Shown here one piece after another: positions 1 through 5,762 of a stretch of 6,923 bases of DNA. The notes below the pieces were generated by a model, which was not told the origin of the DNA, ran no database searches, and saw only the letters and a list, made by a program, of their open reading frames with translations. The DNA is from an uncultured beta proteobacterium (lineage in GTDB: Bacteria > Pseudomonadota > Gammaproteobacteria > Burkholderiales > Burkholderiaceae): assembly GCA_903938955.1 (NCBI GenBank), contig CAJAFJ010000596.1, forward strand, positions 1 through 6,923, read 5' to 3'. How positions within the stretch are numbered: position 1 is the first letter of the stretch; every line of letters starts with the position of its first letter. Position numbers and translations under genes: made by a program.

Positions 1-536
1 AGCAATAGCTGCACGGCACGCAGATTTTTCGTGCGGCGGTAGATTAAGGACGCCTTGGTTCGCCGCATCGAATGGGTTCCATATTCCGACGGATTCAGCC
101 CAATCTCTGTCACCCACGAATCCACAATGCGGGCGTATTGGCGGGTTCCGATATGGGGTGACTCATGAATGCAGCTGGGGAACAAGTAGTCGTCCTGGCC
201 AAGTTTGGCCTCCTTGATCCATTCACTGACAGCATCTCAGGTTGGATGCGTTATCTCGAACTGAACAGGCCGCGAGGTTTTTTGCTGCATCACGGTGGCA
301 CGCGGCGCAACATGTTCGCCATGGCAGATGTCGCGCACCCGCATCTTGACCAAATCGCAAGCCCTTAGTTTGCTGTCGAGTCCCAAGTCGAACATTGCGA
401 GCTCACGAACCCGATGTTGAAGTTGAAGACGGACACGGATAGCCCAGATCTCTTTCAATTTGAACGGTGATTTTTGACCGACGATCACACCCTTGTTCCA
501 AGGTGCGTGCTGAACGGACTCAGATGAGTTTTCCAT
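1..536 (-). pseudogene. Tyrosine recombinase (short phage-type integrase), interrupted by an in-frame stop and cut by the window edge
   Basis: Reading from the ATG at 536-534, the frame encodes a tyrosine recombinase catalytic domain with no separate N-terminal SAM-like arm-binding domain. This is typical of the roughly 200-residue integrases common in Burkholderiales. After 99 residues it meets TGA at 239-237, then continues in the same frame with clearly homologous sequence to the left edge (about 178 codons visible). Catalytic elements seen are box I Arg58 (SKLRACDL), the beta-hairpin Lys86 (QQKTSRP), and the HxxR pair His155/Arg158 (THSMRR) located after the stop. The nucleophilic Tyr and the second His would lie beyond position 1. 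From memory, family members have Arg at the stop position (TR followed by an acidic residue), so a single CGA-to-TGA transition explains the break. AGGAG lies just upstream of the start (CCAGGAGTCC). It is probably inactive unless the stop is a sequencing error or is read through. Confidence 0.85.
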
Positions 537-793
537 GATGGACTCCTGGTTGATTGAGGAGGTCCAACTGTGAGCCGACGGCAGGAAAGTGCAAGCACAG
601 GATTTCTCCGGCAGTAAAGCCGACCCTGGCCAAGTTCTGCAAAGTGCCTTGTGGAGTCCGCCTCGGCTGCTGGAAGCTAACCTTCAAAACTAAACGTCAG
701 CGGTAGTAGCAAACAGGCTCCCGTGTGTAGTTCTTGCACCACCTGCATCACTTTATGTGACCATTTCTGGGGGGAGACATTCTCTGCGGCCGC
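537..793. other. Gene-poor spacer between the integrase remnant and the FUSC gene
   Basis: I find no supported gene here. Stops occur in all frames within short distances. A strong Shine-Dalgarno match (AGGAGGT, 557-563) sits 6 nt before a GTG on the plus strand (570), but the frame closes after 15 codons. A small inverted repeat GTGC-AA-GCAC is at 589-598, and the palindrome GCGGCCGC at 786-793 abuts the FUSC stop codon. No hairpin with a T-tract that would terminate either flanking gene was seen. The stretch probably belongs to, or marks the boundary of, the mobile segment that brought the integrase. Confidence 0.5.
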
Positions 794-1888
794 TTACGGT
801 AGCAGGCGCGATGGTGCCAGCCGCCGCAACTGACGTCCAAAGAGGTCACGAAAACGCGGGCTGTGCAGACATGCCCCGCCGATCAGTCCCACCACCGAAC
901 CCAGCACGGTATCCAGCAGACGGGCCTGTAGCAGCGCGTTCGGCGCCCCCTGTCCCAGGTGCGTGGCTTCGGCCAGAAAGATGGTCAAGGGGGTGATGAA
1001 AATGACAGCCAGGCCGTAGTGCCGCACCACCAGAATTTCGATCACAAAGGCCAGCGCCATCATCATCAGCGAGATACGCCACTGGTTCAACGGCAGCGTC
1101 AGCAAGCCCCACGACAGCAACAGACCGATGCAGGTGCCCATGATGCGGTGGACCTGCTTGGTCCACACCGCGCGCAATGACGCGCCTTGCATCACCGCCA
1201 CGCAACTCACCGGCACCCAGTAGGACCGTTCCAGCTGCAGGGCCTGGGCCACGAGCAGCGACAGGCCCACGAACAAGCCGAGCACTACCGAGTCGAAGAC
1301 CACAAAATCAAAGGTCGCCGGTGGCAATGGCTGCACGGGCTGGGGTGCTTGCTGTCGCAGGCTGAAGAGGCTGTAAAAAAAGGCAATCAGGCAGGTCTGC
1401 AGGCAACCCATGGTGAGCAACCCGACGAACAAGGGCACCTGCAACAGCTCTATCGGTGAGTAGGCGCCAATGGCGGCAGCCATGATGAAAAACAGGCTGC
1501 CCGGCGGGCCGATGGCGTAAAAGCGGCACACCATCGTGACCAGGATGGCGATGAAGCCCAGCACCGGCACCAGCAAGAGCGGAAAGAAATGGCTGATCAC
1601 GCCCAGCGCATAACAGGCGCTCAAGCCGAAGGCACTGGCCATCAGCGACACCATGCGGTGCGACATCGGCGTATTGGGCAAATAGAGGAAAACCAGTCCG
1701 CCCATGGACGAGATCAGGCCGTAATTCAGGTGGTCGAAATAGGCCCCGATCAGTAGCGGCAGGCCCGACGCCAGCGCCGCACAAAACGGCATGGGCCAGC
1801 GCCGGTCACTGGCGTTGATGACGGCCAGCTGGCTCAGTTCGGTTTTCAGCAGCGCGTGAAGTTGGCGCCACACCTGCCCGTTCGTCAT
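794..1888 (-). CDS. FUSC-family inner-membrane protein, probable aromatic acid efflux component
   Basis: Predicted protein of 364 residues, rich in hydrophobic segments. A first cluster of membrane spans covers roughly residues 35-175, a Gln/Pro-rich linker lies at about 178-190 (QQAPQPVQPLPP), and a second cluster runs from about 196 to 342. The second half has the FUSC signature: RSYWVPVS (221-228) followed by QVHRIMGT (245-252). Known family members such as AaeB/YccS-like proteins and plant ALMT relatives move organic or aromatic acids, but this protein is shorter than the roughly 650-720-residue AaeB/YccS proteins and has one FUSC domain. I chose the ATG at 1888-1886, preceded by an AGG 10 nt upstream. 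An upstream in-frame ATG at 1966 would add 26 residues, overlap the regulator's end by 20 nt, and has no visible ribosome site. It lies 58 nt after the MhpR-like gene on the same strand, so co-transcription is likely. Export of the pathway substrate as a safety valve is inference. Confidence 0.8.
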   Translation of the reverse strand: MTNGQVWRQLHALLKTELSQLAVINASDRRWPMPFCAALASGLPLLIGAYFDHLNYGLISSMGGLVFLYLPNTPMSHRMVSLMASAFGLSACYALGVISHFFPLLLVPVLGFIAILVTMVCRFYAIGPPGSLFFIMAAAIGAYSPIELLQVPLFVGLLTMGCLQTCLIAFFYSLFSLRQQAPQPVQPLPPATFDFVVFDSVVLGLFVGLSLLVAQALQLERSYWVPVSCVAVMQGASLRAVWTKQVHRIMGTCIGLLLSWGLLTLPLNQWRISLMMMALAFVIEILVVRHYGLAVIFITPLTIFLAEATHLGQGAPNALLQARLLDTVLGSVVGLIGGACLHSPRFRDLFGRQLRRLAPSRLLP

Positions 1889-1946
1889 GGAGATGCCTGT
1901 TGAAAAAGGTGGTGGATTGACGATGGCTTCAAGTCGATAGAAGCGG

Positions 1947-2759
1947 CTAGTCAGGCACGAGCGCATCGCGTTCGTTGAGCAAGGTTTCGATTTTTTGCAC
2001 GGCCCATCTTAATTCTGGCAGATAACGTTCGACCGCTTCCGAGGTCTTCAACGCCTTCTTCAGAAACACCACGTTGATACAGGCCAGGATGTTGCCCTTG
2101 TGGCGAATGGGAATCGCCAGGGCACCAATCTTGGCTTGCTGATTCCATTCGCCGTCGTTCGTCGCATAGCCCTGTCGGCGTACTTTTTCCAGCATCTGCG
2201 TCACCAGAATCCGGTTACGGGCAAAGCTGGCATTTTCATCATCGCCGGCCACGATCTGGAGAAGAATTTGTTGCCGCTCTTCATCACTGCAATAAGCCAG
2301 ATAGGCCCGACCTGCGGCGGTGAACAGCACCGGCATGCGTTGCCGGATCATGGCCCGGTGAAACGAGAGTGGGCTGAAGCGGTGTGTGGTTTCGCGCACC
2401 AACATGCTGTCGCCTTCAATGGTGCATAAATCCGATGGCCAGACGATTTTTTGCAGCAACTCACCGAGCACCGGGTTGGCCACCTCGGAAATCCATTCGT
2501 CATCGGTAAACCCATCGCTCAACTGGCGGATTTTTTGATTCAGGCTGTAGTTTTCATCGGAGAGGTTTCGACGCACATAGCCTTCGGCCTGCAGCGTCTC
2601 CAGGAGGCGGCGCACCGTTGTGCGGTGCAAGCCCGTGGTCGCGCTCAATTCGGCAATGCTGGACCAGCCATGGGTCGAACCGCTGATCGCGTGCAGCACG
2701 GACAAGCCTCGGCTTAGCCCCTGAACATGTCGGTAAGTGGCCCCGCTTGATGGACGCAT
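1947..2759 (-). CDS. mhpR: IclR-family transcriptional regulator, MhpR-like
   Basis: Predicted protein of 270 residues, the usual IclR length. An N-terminal winged helix-turn-helix spans about residues 12-72, with the recognition helix in TGLHRTTVRRLLETL (42-56). The effector-binding domain runs from about 85 to 265. Remembered E. coli MhpR shares long stretches: GLHRTTVRRLLETLQ, EGYVRR, VRETTHRFS, LSFHRAM, and the EKI/QAKIG..A(I/V)P(I/L)R region near 209-219. In E. coli, MhpR activates the mhp genes in response to 3-(3-hydroxyphenyl)propionate. The start at 2759 is supported by GGAGAAG ending 2 nt upstream (GGAGAAGCG-ATG). The gene is divergent from mhpB, and the shared 171-nt gap holds a tandem TGTGCACA site matching the expected operator. 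It is followed on the same strand by the FUSC gene. Assignment to the IclR family is nearly certain; the MhpR orthology is strong but based on recalled similarity. Confidence 0.9.
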   Translation of the reverse strand: MRPSSGATYRHVQGLSRGLSVLHAISGSTHGWSSIAELSATTGLHRTTVRRLLETLQAEGYVRRNLSDENYSLNQKIRQLSDGFTDDEWISEVANPVLGELLQKIVWPSDLCTIEGDSMLVRETTHRFSPLSFHRAMIRQRMPVLFTAAGRAYLAYCSDEERQQILLQIVAGDDENASFARNRILVTQMLEKVRRQGYATNDGEWNQQAKIGALAIPIRHKGNILACINVVFLKKALKTSEAVERYLPELRWAVQKIETLLNERDALVPD

Positions 2760-2786
2760 CGCTTCTCCATTTTTGACTGAAAACTT

Positions 2787-2815
2787 ATCTTAAAACAACG
2801 TTGTGCACATTGTGC
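2787..2815 (-). promoter_or_regulatory. Candidate promoter of the mhpR-like gene
   Basis: On the minus strand, TAAGAT (2792-2787) could serve as -10, with GCACAA (2815-2810) as a weak -35 at 17-nt spacing. The -35 falls inside the right-hand TGTGCACA half-site, so a bound regulator would probably reduce its own transcription. The boxes are weak matches, so this is a suggestion only. Confidence 0.3.
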
Positions 2816-2818
2816 ACA
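2802..2818 (+). promoter_or_regulatory. Probable MhpR-type operator: tandem TGTGCACA
   Basis: TGTGCACATTGTGCACA holds two copies of the self-palindromic octamer TGTGCACA (2802-2809 and 2811-2818), separated by one base. With the base before it, this is also a perfect tandem 9-mer TTGTGCACA (2801-2809, 2810-2818). The E. coli MhpR operator, as I recall it, is the 17-bp GGTGCACCTGGTGCACA, which agrees at 14 of 17 positions with identical spacing. The site is centred at 2810, about 31 nt upstream of the candidate -35 of the mhpB operon. That suits activation from roughly -60 to -66. Confidence 0.75.
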
Positions 2819-2840
2819 TTTAATAACTAAATTTTTTATA

Positions 2841-2868
2841 TTGACGGGATCTTCCTAAACTTGATTCA
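2841..2868 (+). promoter_or_regulatory. Candidate activator-dependent promoter of the mhpB operon
   Basis: TTGACG at 2841-2846 is a good sigma-70 -35 box, five of six matching. At 16-nt spacing the -10 region is GATTCA (2863-2868), a poor match; 17-nt spacing gives ATTCAC. A good -35 with a weak -10 downstream of a regulator site fits a promoter that needs an activator. Transcription would start near 2875, leaving a leader of about 55 nt. Confidence 0.45.
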
Positions 2869-2930
2869 CAAAGCGAAAAACGAGGTGCGGACTTCGCATC
2901 GACATAAATACAAGAGACCTAGGAATTTTC

Positions 2931-3869
2931 ATGAACATGAAATTGAAATGCCTGTCGCACACGCCGCTGCGGGGACTGAACGACCCTGGCGCTGATGTGG
3001 TCCAGGAAGTGGATGCGGTACTCGCCAAGTGCCGAGCCGAAGTCGAGGCCTTTGACCCCGAACTGATCGTGGTGTTTGCACCGGACCACTACAACGGCTT
3101 GTTTTATGACCTGATGCCGCCGTTCGTGATTGCCACCGCAGCCGAGTCCGTGGCCGATTACCAGACCTTGCCTGGCCCGTTGTCGATCCCCAAAGACCTC
3201 GCGCTGGATTTGGCGCGCTTTATTCTTGAAAGCGATGTTGATATTGCCATCTCGCATCGCCTGCAGGTGGACCACGGTTGCACGCAGACGCTGGAAGAAA
3301 TGACCGGCAGTTTGACCCGCTACCCGGTGATTCCGATCATTATCAATTCGGTGGCACCGCCGTTTGGTCCTTATCGTCGTGTCCGCAAGTTGGGCGAGGC
3401 GGTCGGTCGCTACCTGGCAACGCTCAACAAACGTGTGTTGATCCTGGGTACGGGGGGGCTTTCGCACGAGCCGCCGGTGCCGCTGTTGGCCGGCGCACCC
3501 GAGGAGATTTCTGATTTCCTGATTGCTGGACGCAATCCAACACCCGAAGGGCGCGCAGCCCGCCAGGCGCGTACCGTTGCCGCTGGAAAAGTATTCGGTA
3601 CGCCTGACTGCCCGTTGACCCCCCTCAACGCGGAATGGGACCTGGCCTTCATTGAGACGCTGGTGCAAGGCCGACTGAGTGACATCGACGATTTCAAGAT
3701 AGATGAAATTTCCAAAGCGGCGGGTCGCTCGACGCACGAAGTTCGCACTTGGGTGGCCGCCTTTTCGGCGCTCGCCGCTGCCGGGCACTACACCGCCCAC
3801 AAAGATTATTACCGCCCGATTAACGAATGGATCGCCGGTTATGGCGTGGTCAGTGCCGACCAGGGCTGA
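2931..3869 (+). CDS. mhpB: 2,3-dihydroxyphenylpropionate/2,3-dihydroxycinnamate 1,2-dioxygenase (MhpB, class III extradiol)
   Basis: Predicted protein of 312 residues (E. coli MhpB is 314). It belongs to the LigB-type class III extradiol dioxygenases, Fe(II) enzymes that open 2,3-dihydroxyphenylpropionate to 2-hydroxy-6-ketonona-2,4-dienedioate in the cytoplasm. Conserved blocks are CLSHTPL (7-13), FAPDHYNG(L/F)FYD (49-60), QVDHG (112-116), LNKRVL(I/F)LG(T/S)GGLSH(E/Q)PPVP (165-184), STHE(V/I)(R/K)TWVAAF (267-278) and YYRPI.EWIAG (293-303). His115 and His179, the residues reported as acid/base catalysts in the E. coli enzyme, fall at the same positions here, and His10 and His53 are candidate iron ligands. 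The start at 2931 has AGGA 6 nt upstream; a second in-frame ATG lies at 2937. It is the first gene of the plus-strand operon, downstream of the MhpR-type operator. Identity is based on recalled MhpB sequence and is strong. Confidence 0.95.
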   Translation: MNMKLKCLSHTPLRGLNDPGADVVQEVDAVLAKCRAEVEAFDPELIVVFAPDHYNGLFYDLMPPFVIATAAESVADYQTLPGPLSIPKDLALDLARFILESDVDIAISHRLQVDHGCTQTLEEMTGSLTRYPVIPIIINSVAPPFGPYRRVRKLGEAVGRYLATLNKRVLILGTGGLSHEPPVPLLAGAPEEISDFLIAGRNPTPEGRAARQARTVAAGKVFGTPDCPLTPLNAEWDLAFIETLVQGRLSDIDDFKIDEISKAAGRSTHEVRTWVAAFSALAAAGHYTAHKDYYRPINEWIAGYGVVSADQG

Positions 3870-3945
3870 TGCCGCTTTCGATTGACCTGACCTTTGAATA
3901 TAGACACCCCGCAGCGATGCGTAACAACCCGTGAGATGTAACCCC

Positions 3946-5142
3946 ATGACGACGATAAATACACCCATTCCCACTGAAGCTGAAATCGTGGCGCGTGCCA
4001 ATGCCATGATTCCATGGCTGCGTGAAAAGGCCGATGCCGTTGAAAAAGCGCGCATGGTGCCGGTTGAAACCATTCAGGCCTTCAAAGAAGCTGGTTTCTT
4101 CAAGATTTTGCAACCGAAGCGCTGGGGCGGCTATGAGATGAACCCCAATGTGTTGAACAAGGTACTGATTGAGCTGGCCCGTGGCTGCCCGTCCAGCGCC
4201 TGGAACGTGATGGTGCTGGGTGTGCATCCGTTTGAGATTGGTCTGTTGCCACAACGCTGCGGCGACGAGTTGTGGGGTGAAGACAATACCGCCCTGGTGT
4301 CCTCCTCCTACGCGCCTTTTGGCACCGTCAAGTGTGTTGACGGTGGTTACGTGCTGAACGGCGAATGGCTGACGTCCAGCGGTTGTGACCACGCGGCGGG
4401 TGGCGCTTTTCTTGGCGGGCGTGTGGCCGACAAAAATGGCGAAATGGCCTTCCGCTCGTTCTGGATCAATGCCAAGGACTTCGAGATTGTGGATGACTGG
4501 TACGTGGTGGGTCTGGCAGGGACCGGCAGCAAGAAACTCCTCGTCAAGGATGTCTTTATTCCTGAATACCGCAGTCATGTCATCGGCGCTTACGACGAGA
4601 CATCGCACGGCGATGTGGACAACCTCTACAAAATGCCGTTTTTCTACGTGTTCTATGCCGCCGTGTCCTCGGTGATCATCGGCATGGCGCGTGGCATGGT
4701 TGATTTGTACGTCGAGCACATGGTGCCGCGCCAGAACTTGAACCAGGCCGTGGGCGCTGCGGTTCAGGACCCGTTCATCAAGGGTCGATTGGGTGAGGCC
4801 TATGCCAAGATTGTGGGCTCTACCGCCCGGGTTCTGCAGAATACCGATGAGGCCTGGAGCTTCGCCTCCCAAGGCAAGCTGGTGCCGTTGGATATTCGTG
4901 TTCGCCACTTTGCCACCAACCAGTTCACCGGCGGTGACTGTTTTGATGCGGCCCACATGATCTTCAAGAAAACATCGACCCGGGGTGTTTGGTCGAACAA
5001 CCCGATGCAGCGCCAGATGCGCGACATCCTGGTCGGTGCCAATCACATTACCCAGAATCAGGACAACATCGGTGACCTGTTGGGTGGCTGCATGCTCGGC
5101 AATTCGTTGCCTGCTGCCAATCCATTTGGCGTCAAAGCTTAA
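3946..5142 (+). CDS. Group D flavin-dependent monooxygenase, oxygenase subunit (HsaA-like, acyl-CoA dehydrogenase fold)
   Basis: Predicted protein of 398 residues with an acyl-CoA-dehydrogenase-like fold: N-terminal helical domain about 1-110, beta domain about 115-215, C-terminal four-helix domain about 230-380. It resembles HsaA/TesA2-type oxygenases, which use reduced flavin from a partner and O2 to add an OH group ortho to a phenolic hydroxyl. Shared features with recalled HsaA are GFF.(I/L)LQP..WGG (50-62), (R/V)..SSSYAP.G (118-126), NG.W..SSGCDHA (138-150), VVGL.GTGS (187-195), VKDVF(I/V)P (200-206) and P(I/M)QR..RD (353-360). It lacks the catalytic Glu context of true acyl-CoA dehydrogenases as far as I can judge. 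The chosen ATG follows GTGAG at about 10 nt; an in-frame GTG at 3931 would add five residues. The flavin reductase gene starts 15 nt downstream. Sitting next to mhpB, it most likely hydroxylates 3-(3-hydroxyphenyl)propionate or a close relative, in place of MhpA. The substrate is inferred. Confidence 0.88.
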   Translation: MTTINTPIPTEAEIVARANAMIPWLREKADAVEKARMVPVETIQAFKEAGFFKILQPKRWGGYEMNPNVLNKVLIELARGCPSSAWNVMVLGVHPFEIGLLPQRCGDELWGEDNTALVSSSYAPFGTVKCVDGGYVLNGEWLTSSGCDHAAGGAFLGGRVADKNGEMAFRSFWINAKDFEIVDDWYVVGLAGTGSKKLLVKDVFIPEYRSHVIGAYDETSHGDVDNLYKMPFFYVFYAAVSSVIIGMARGMVDLYVEHMVPRQNLNQAVGAAVQDPFIKGRLGEAYAKIVGSTARVLQNTDEAWSFASQGKLVPLDIRVRHFATNQFTGGDCFDAAHMIFKKTSTRGVWSNNPMQRQMRDILVGANHITQNQDNIGDLLGGCMLGNSLPAANPFGVKA

Positions 5143-5157
5143 GCAGGACAAAAAATC

Positions 5158-5709
5158 ATGTCTAAAGAAATCAACCAGCTTCTGGACTGGAAGCCAAATG
5201 CCCGGCTCGCCGCCATGCCGACGATTACCTCCGATGAACACCGCTACGGTATGCGTCACTTTGCCGTTGGGGTCACGATCATCACCGCGCGTGATGGCGA
5301 AACTAAAGCCGGCCTGACGGCGACCGCCGTCTGTTCGGTCACGGCCTCGCCGCCACGGCTGGTGGTCTTCGTGAACAAAAATGTGGCCGCCAGTGACGTC
5401 ATTAACAAAAGTGGCGCACTGTGCATCAACGTGCTGGAGGGCGAGCAGGAAGAAATCGCTAAAGTCTTCTCCGGCATGGTCACTGGCGTGCATGGCGAAG
5501 CCCGTTTCGAACATGGCAAATGGCGTGAACTGGCAACCGGTGCCCCGGCCCTGGATGGGGCCCTGGCCAACCTGGATTGCCGGGTGATCAAGGTGTTCGA
5601 CGAAAGCACGCACCATGCCTTCCTGTGCGAGGTGCTGGCCACTTGCGAGCGCAATGACGGTGAAGCACTGATTTATCTGAACGGGGCTTTCCGGCGCATT
5701 CCGCAATAA
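5158..5709 (+). CDS. Flavin reductase, small component of the two-component monooxygenase (HpaC/HsaB-like)
   Basis: Predicted protein of 183 residues with the flavin reductase (FMN-binding split-barrel) domain at about 28-182; the first 25 or so residues are an extra N-terminal stretch. Family marks are RYGMRHFAVGVTIITA (29-44), GLTATAVCSVTASPPRLVVFVN (52-73, flavin phosphate and isoalloxazine contacts in relatives), C89-I-N-V, HHAF..EV (152-159) and LIYLNGAFRRI (171-181). Such proteins use NAD(P)H to reduce FMN or FAD and release it to the oxygenase; the sequence alone does not settle which flavin or nucleotide is preferred. AGGA lies 9 nt before the ATG, and the gene follows the oxygenase by 15 nt, so the pair is almost surely co-translated from one mRNA. 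A 53-nt gap separates it from the transport gene. Genes of this type are annotated hsaB, tesA1 or hpaC depending on pathway, so I give no symbol. Confidence 0.9.
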   Translation: MSKEINQLLDWKPNARLAAMPTITSDEHRYGMRHFAVGVTIITARDGETKAGLTATAVCSVTASPPRLVVFVNKNVAASDVINKSGALCINVLEGEQEEIAKVFSGMVTGVHGEARFEHGKWRELATGAPALDGALANLDCRVIKVFDESTHHAFLCEVLATCERNDGEALIYLNGAFRRIPQ

Positions 5710-5762
5710 GCCAGCCATCGAATGGCATGTCCTATTAATCCAACCAACGAGGAGATAAAAAT

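Noticed and set aside
165..368. A 67-codon open frame on the plus strand at the left end
   Set aside because: It is antisense to the integrase remnant, whose minus-strand frame carries the conserved recombinase residues on both sides of the stop.
3877..3904. Possible internal promoter (TTTCGA ... TATAGA) between mhpB and the oxygenase gene
   Set aside because: Both boxes are weak matches and the 76-nt gap shows no operator-like repeat; read-through from the mhpB promoter is simpler.
2919..4073. A 384-codon open frame on the minus strand opposite mhpB
   Set aside because: It is antisense to a gene with unmistakable MhpB motifs, runs through the mhpB ribosome site and has no recognisable domain.
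3850..5718. A 622-codon open frame on the minus strand opposite the oxygenase and reductase genes
   Set aside because: It lies antisense to two genes with clear family motifs; its translation is low-complexity and His/Arg-rich with no recognisable domain. It results from GC-biased codon use on the coding strand.
5714..5726. Hairpin GCCAT-CGA-ATGGC after the flavin reductase gene, considered as a terminator
   Set aside because: The 5-bp stem with a 3-nt loop is not followed by a T-tract, and the binding-protein gene follows on the same strand with its own good ribosome site.
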